DNA of 10,138 nt from Euperipatoides rowelli (taxonomy: Eukaryota > Onychophora > Udeonychophora > Euonychophora > Peripatopsidae), in the NCBI GenBank assembly GCA_003024985.2, contig PXIH01S0013715.1; one strand, 5' to 3'. A program made the position numbers and the translations under genes. Positions 7,127 to 10,138 of this stretch are shown in pieces (positions within the stretch are counted from its first letter, which is position 1; every line of letters starts with the position of its first letter). Below the pieces are notes generated by a model that did not search any database, was not told the DNA's origin, and saw only the letters and a list, made by a program, of their open reading frames with translations.

Positions 7127-8190
7127 GATTGAAGTATTGCTTTGAAAATCTTTCAAAGTGTGGGTATGTTTGAATTTTATTTGTTTTTCCAGAACTTTGT
7201 AAAAAATGATTAAAAAATTTCTCACATTTTAATTTTATTAACCCCTCAGCTAATATCCGAAAAGGTTCAATATGTTTCTGTTTAGAAATAGTGACCATGT
7301 TATCTAAATATGGCTAAAAAAGATATATTAAGGATAAAACTACAGTTTTAATAATGTTAAACATTATGGTGTAAACTTCTGGTCAGTTCCTCCCCATAAG
7401 TGTTGTATTATTAATAGAAGAAAACTGCCCATTCATTAGTGTTTATAATTTTAATAATGTAACAAGTTAATTTATTAATATTTAAGTTCTCCATTAAATT
7501 CATTTATGTCAAGAATAAATATATACATTGTGTATATAATATAAATTCACCTTAATTTCTTTGCTTCTAAAAATAAATTTAACTTATTGGTTGTTTATAG
7601 ATTGGAAATTCATCAATTTTATCTTCTTCCCTTGTTTGTTAACTTTTTTTTTCTTCTTAATTTAGTAATTGTAATTGGCATATTATGATATAAATAATAA
7701 TTTAATCCCTTAATTCAATAATGAAAGTTTGAAGCGTGTTAGTTAAATAGAGAGAAAATGTAAGTAAAAACTATTGTGTTATATAAATCTTCTAATATCT
7801 TCAGGTCTTGTAACTTTCAACCTCCTGAAAGTGCAATAGGATCCTTTGATTCCTGGATAATTGTTCTGGATTGCATTATCTGTGCATCAAAAGCCTCTCA
7901 CAAATTGACCTTTCTGAGAAATTGATCCTTGAATTCCTGTAAGCTGGTATTTTATGAAATAGAAGACTTTTACATCTCTTTCACTGTTCATACTTACACA
8001 ATGAAATTATTATTAACTTATCTTTCAATATGACTTCTCTTATATAATAATGTAAAATAATATTTTTTTCAAAAAATAGCGACAACACTTTTCATTAATG
8101 TTAGGTAGTAAACATTTGCATAATGGATATTACGATGTTGTTTTAAAAAAAATTATGTTTTACTGAAACATTATTTTTATTATTTTATTA
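7127..8190. other. AT-rich spacer, no gene recognised
   Basis: No gene, RNA or element end is recognised. Small features are a perfect 8-bp inverted repeat CTTTGAAA/TTTCAAAG at 7140-7158 and a less AT-rich island at about 7800-7940. The island contains a 39-codon open stretch (7806-7924, plus) preceded by TATCTTCAG, which resembles a splice acceptor, and followed by CCTGTAAGC, which resembles a donor. The frame stops before that donor and its translation resembles no family I know. Confidence 0.5.
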
Positions 8191-8257
8191 CACATCATCA
8201 TCATCATCACTAGCACCACCATCACAACCATACCACAACATCAGCAATATCATCAAT
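8191..8257 (+). repeat. Degenerate CAT/CAC trinucleotide microsatellite
   Basis: Starts with a clean (CAT)n run at about 8193-8208 and then decays into CAC, CAA and CAG triplets up to ATCATCAATAG. Stops and A-rich flanks show that it is not a coding histidine tract. Confidence 0.85.
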
Positions 8258-8505
8258 AGATACTGAATTTAACACTTTAAAACAGACTCTTTTAATTCTT
8301 TATAGTGGCATTCACTGCACATATATCAAAGTTCGATACTAGTGTTGGCAAAAGGACAAATGCCATCAGTTTCATCACCTGATGACATAATTTTGCCATC
8401 AGTTGAAAAAGAAAAAAACAACTCATGTTGCTGCCCTGTTCCGTCACTCTTCTAATTAATTAATTGGCCACTAGCAAACATATTTATAGATGAAATACTT
8501 GTTAA

Positions 8506-8690
8506 AGGGAGAGTCCACTGTACACCAAAATTTCCAAATTATTGTTAAATATATTGTTAATAATGAATATATAATTTATTTTTAATTGACAGCTTTTAAA
8601 GTGCTATTTTTTTAAAACTTTTAATAACAATTAATTGCAATCACGGAGATATCAATATATGGTGCTAAAAGTCAACTACGGTAAACTTTC
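8506..8690 (+). repeat. Left terminal inverted repeat (TTAA element)
   Basis: Inverted partner of 9523-9708. Conserved landmarks are GGGAGAGTCCACT at the end, GAATATATAATTTATTTTTA in the middle, CGGAGATA, and GTAAACTTTC at the inner end. Confidence 0.9.
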
Positions 8691-9199
8691 AGCAAGCAAA
8701 ACTTGCAAAATCGGATGTGCCAGCTTTCTTTGAACAACTTTTTAAAATAGTTCATAGTCGTCTGCTTTTAAAGTGATAGGCTATGAGTCTATTATTCGTT
8801 CATGTTTAAGACTAGTAGCTTTTTCTTAGCCATAAATGGTTGTATATCTGTGAATAAATGTATACTGTACTTAAAAACAAATAAAATGTAAACAGGTATT
8901 AGAATAATTTGAAAACATTACTATTAACGTGGTCATGGTAATATCTTATTTCGTTGAGCTCCATATTTATACAATTCATTCCATACAAATTCAGGGCTAG
9001 AATGGAGGGGGAACGCAGGTGTACGGAGTACCCAACTTTATTTGTTGAAGAGACACTGTCCTCTCACTTCATGCTAAACAAATTGATAATAGACTGCAAG
9101 TATATGACATGGAACGTCTAAACACCAGCCTCCAATGACACGTAAATCTCTTACCGATGAATAGCATATATTATTATTTAAAAAAAGTTATAGAGGTTT

Positions 9200-9246
9200 G
9201 AATACAGTACCATATAGCATAAATAATCTATTTCTATTTTGCATCA
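9200..9246 (+). repeat. 47-bp direct repeat, copy 1, inside TTAA element
   Basis: Begins GAATACAGTACC and ends TATTTTGCATCA. It matches 9344-9390 at 45 of 47 bases. Confidence 0.9.
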
Positions 9247-9343
9247 GTCCAGCTGTCATACAAGTAGCAGATCTTATTTTAGTAAAGTAATCGTACAGAG
9301 AAGTTTTTTAGCATACTTGACGTAACTTTATTGATAGAAATAT

Positions 9344-9390
9344 GAATACTGTACCATTTAGCATAAATAATCTATTTCTATTTTGCATCA
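9344..9390 (+). repeat. 47-bp direct repeat, copy 2, inside TTAA element
   Basis: Begins GAATACTGTACC and ends TATTTTGCATCA, 144 bp after copy 1. The ambiguous base N at 9391 lies exactly at its right edge. Weaker similarity (TATAGAGGTTT against GATAGAAATAT) extends a little upstream of both copies. Confidence 0.9.
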
Positions 9391-9522
9391 NCAGATGAAC
9401 TAACAGATTATTGAGGCTCAAAATTATATGGTTGTTTATTATATTTTATTATTATTATTGTAAGAATTATACAATTTAAAAATATAGTGCTCGTAACGCT
9501 ATGTGAATGTGAGCAGGCTACA

Positions 9523-9708
9523 GAAAGTTTACTGTGGTTGGACTTTTAACACCATGCATTGTATCTCCGCTGGTGAAATTAATTCTTATTAAAACTTTTT
9601 AAAATAATAGCACATTAAAAACTATTAAATAAAAATAAATTATATATTCATTATTAACAATATATTTAACAACATTTTGTAAATTATGGTCTAGAGTGGA
9701 CTCCCCCT
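9523..9708 (-). repeat. Right terminal inverted repeat (TTAA element)
   Basis: Inverted partner of 8506-8690. In plus orientation it begins GAAAGTTTAC and ends AGTGGACTCCCCCT. Confidence 0.9.
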
Positions 9709-9712
9709 TTAA

Positions 9713-10138
9713 TTCTAAACAAATATTAACTAATAACTATATTTACTATTATACCAATTCATCAATAAATATAGTTTAAATTCACAATAAACAAAAAAAA
9801 AAAGATCCATTCATCAAAATATTATATTGAATGTCTTCATTCTTGCAATAATTTATAGTTAAAGCTTAAAAAATTAAAAATATATTCAATTGGCATTTGC
9901 AACAAAGCATATTTCTTAATTAAAATTAAAAAAAAGTTAGAAATTTGCTTCATTCTTAGTATAATCAATGATACTTAGAAATAAAATATAGGCTACTTTA
10001 AAATAATACAATATTTCTAGCTTAAGTATTATTTTAAGCTTATTGGTGAGTTAACAAAAATTTTATATTTTTCTCTTTACCATCTGACCTTAAATATGCT
10101 GTCAGTACACCTTAAATGGTGGCAAGTATTTGCCACCA
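9713..10138. other. AT-rich spacer ending in a hairpin at the window edge
   Basis: No gene is seen. AGCTTAA/TTAAGCT forms a 7-bp inverted repeat at 10019-10040. The last 22 bases are a perfect 9-bp inverted repeat, TGGTGGCAA (10117-10125) and TTGCCACCA (10130-10138), with a 4-base loop. The pairing reaches the final base, so it may continue beyond the window. Confidence 0.6.

Larger units (their letters stand above)
8502..9712. mobile_element. Non-autonomous DNA transposon, TTAA target site, about 185-bp TIRs
   Basis: The element is 8506-9708 (1203 bp), flanked by TTAA at 8502-8505 and 9709-9712. Its ends are AGGGAGAGTCCACT on the left and AGGGGGAGTCCACT read inward from the right. The inverted repeats run 185-186 bp (8506-8690 and 9523-9708). 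They include a long identical block around GTTAAATATATTGTTAATAA and end inward at GTAAACTTTC. The TTAA duplication points to a TTAA-targeting superfamily such as piggyBac or Kolobok. A TA-targeting mariner-like element with ends TAAAGGG cannot be excluded, because TTAA also contains TA. The 830-bp interior carries no transposase I can recognise, only a 47-bp direct repeat and unassigned sequence. It is probably a deletion derivative or MITE-like passenger. Confidence 0.88.

Noticed and set aside
6938-7132. 64-codon plus-strand open stretch
   Set aside because: Antisense to the tRNA-derived SINE; the translation crosses both promoter boxes and the body repeats.
7101-7298. 65-codon minus-strand open stretch
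   Set aside because: Covers the SINE head and AT-rich flank, and its translation has no recognisable domain.
8191-8257. Histidine-rich coding tract
   Set aside because: No open frame continues on either side; it is a decaying CAT/CAC microsatellite.
8355-8405. CRISPR-like or regulatory repeat (TGCCATCAGTT twice, with CATCAG/CTGATG pairing)
   Set aside because: Only two short copies 33 bp apart and no regular spacer pattern; consistent with local duplication in simple sequence.

Overview
The window is very AT-rich (I estimate roughly 70% A+T), carries a few single N positions, and shows no intact protein-coding gene on either strand. It reads as an intergenic or intronic stretch of an invertebrate animal genome made mostly of decayed transposable elements. 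A BEL/Pao retrotransposon remnant is the best clue to taxon, because that superfamily is known from animals. The CR1/Jockey-type LINE, hAT MITE and tRNA-derived SINE fit the same picture. I cannot name the species; AT-rich molluscs, cnidarians, flatworms or arthropods would all fit.

Layout. 112-625 (minus) is the 3' end of a non-LTR (LINE) reverse transcriptase ORF, broken by a stop and a frameshift. 626-2137 is AT-rich DNA with polypurine and G-rich blocks. 2138-3991 is bounded by long, diverged inverted repeats (about 280-290 bp each) and holds a second, much better preserved hairpin element at 3251-3488. Three copies of a CCACCT...AGGGG module lie at 2091, 3979 and 4384, beside TTTA microsatellites. 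4846-5104 is a complete small hAT-type MITE with a perfect 8-bp target-site duplication.

5233-6825 (plus) is a BEL/Pao pol remnant running from the end of RNase H through the integrase zinc-binding and catalytic regions to the C-terminal DUF5641-like domain. It has many stops and frameshifts, and two of the three catalytic acidic positions are lost. 6945-7126 (minus) is a SINE with a tRNA-Ser(GCU)-like head. 7127-8505 is AT-rich spacer with a CAT/CAC microsatellite. 8506-9708 is a 1.2-kb non-autonomous DNA transposon with about 185-bp terminal inverted repeats and a TTAA target site. The last 430 bases are AT-rich and end in a hairpin that runs to the window edge.

The elements do not form a working system; they are independent insertions of different age. 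The two intact-ended elements (hAT MITE and TTAA element) look younger than the LINE, the BEL/Pao remnant and the outer inverted-repeat element. I found no CRISPR array, rRNA, credible functional tRNA, bacterial-type operon or host exon that I would defend.
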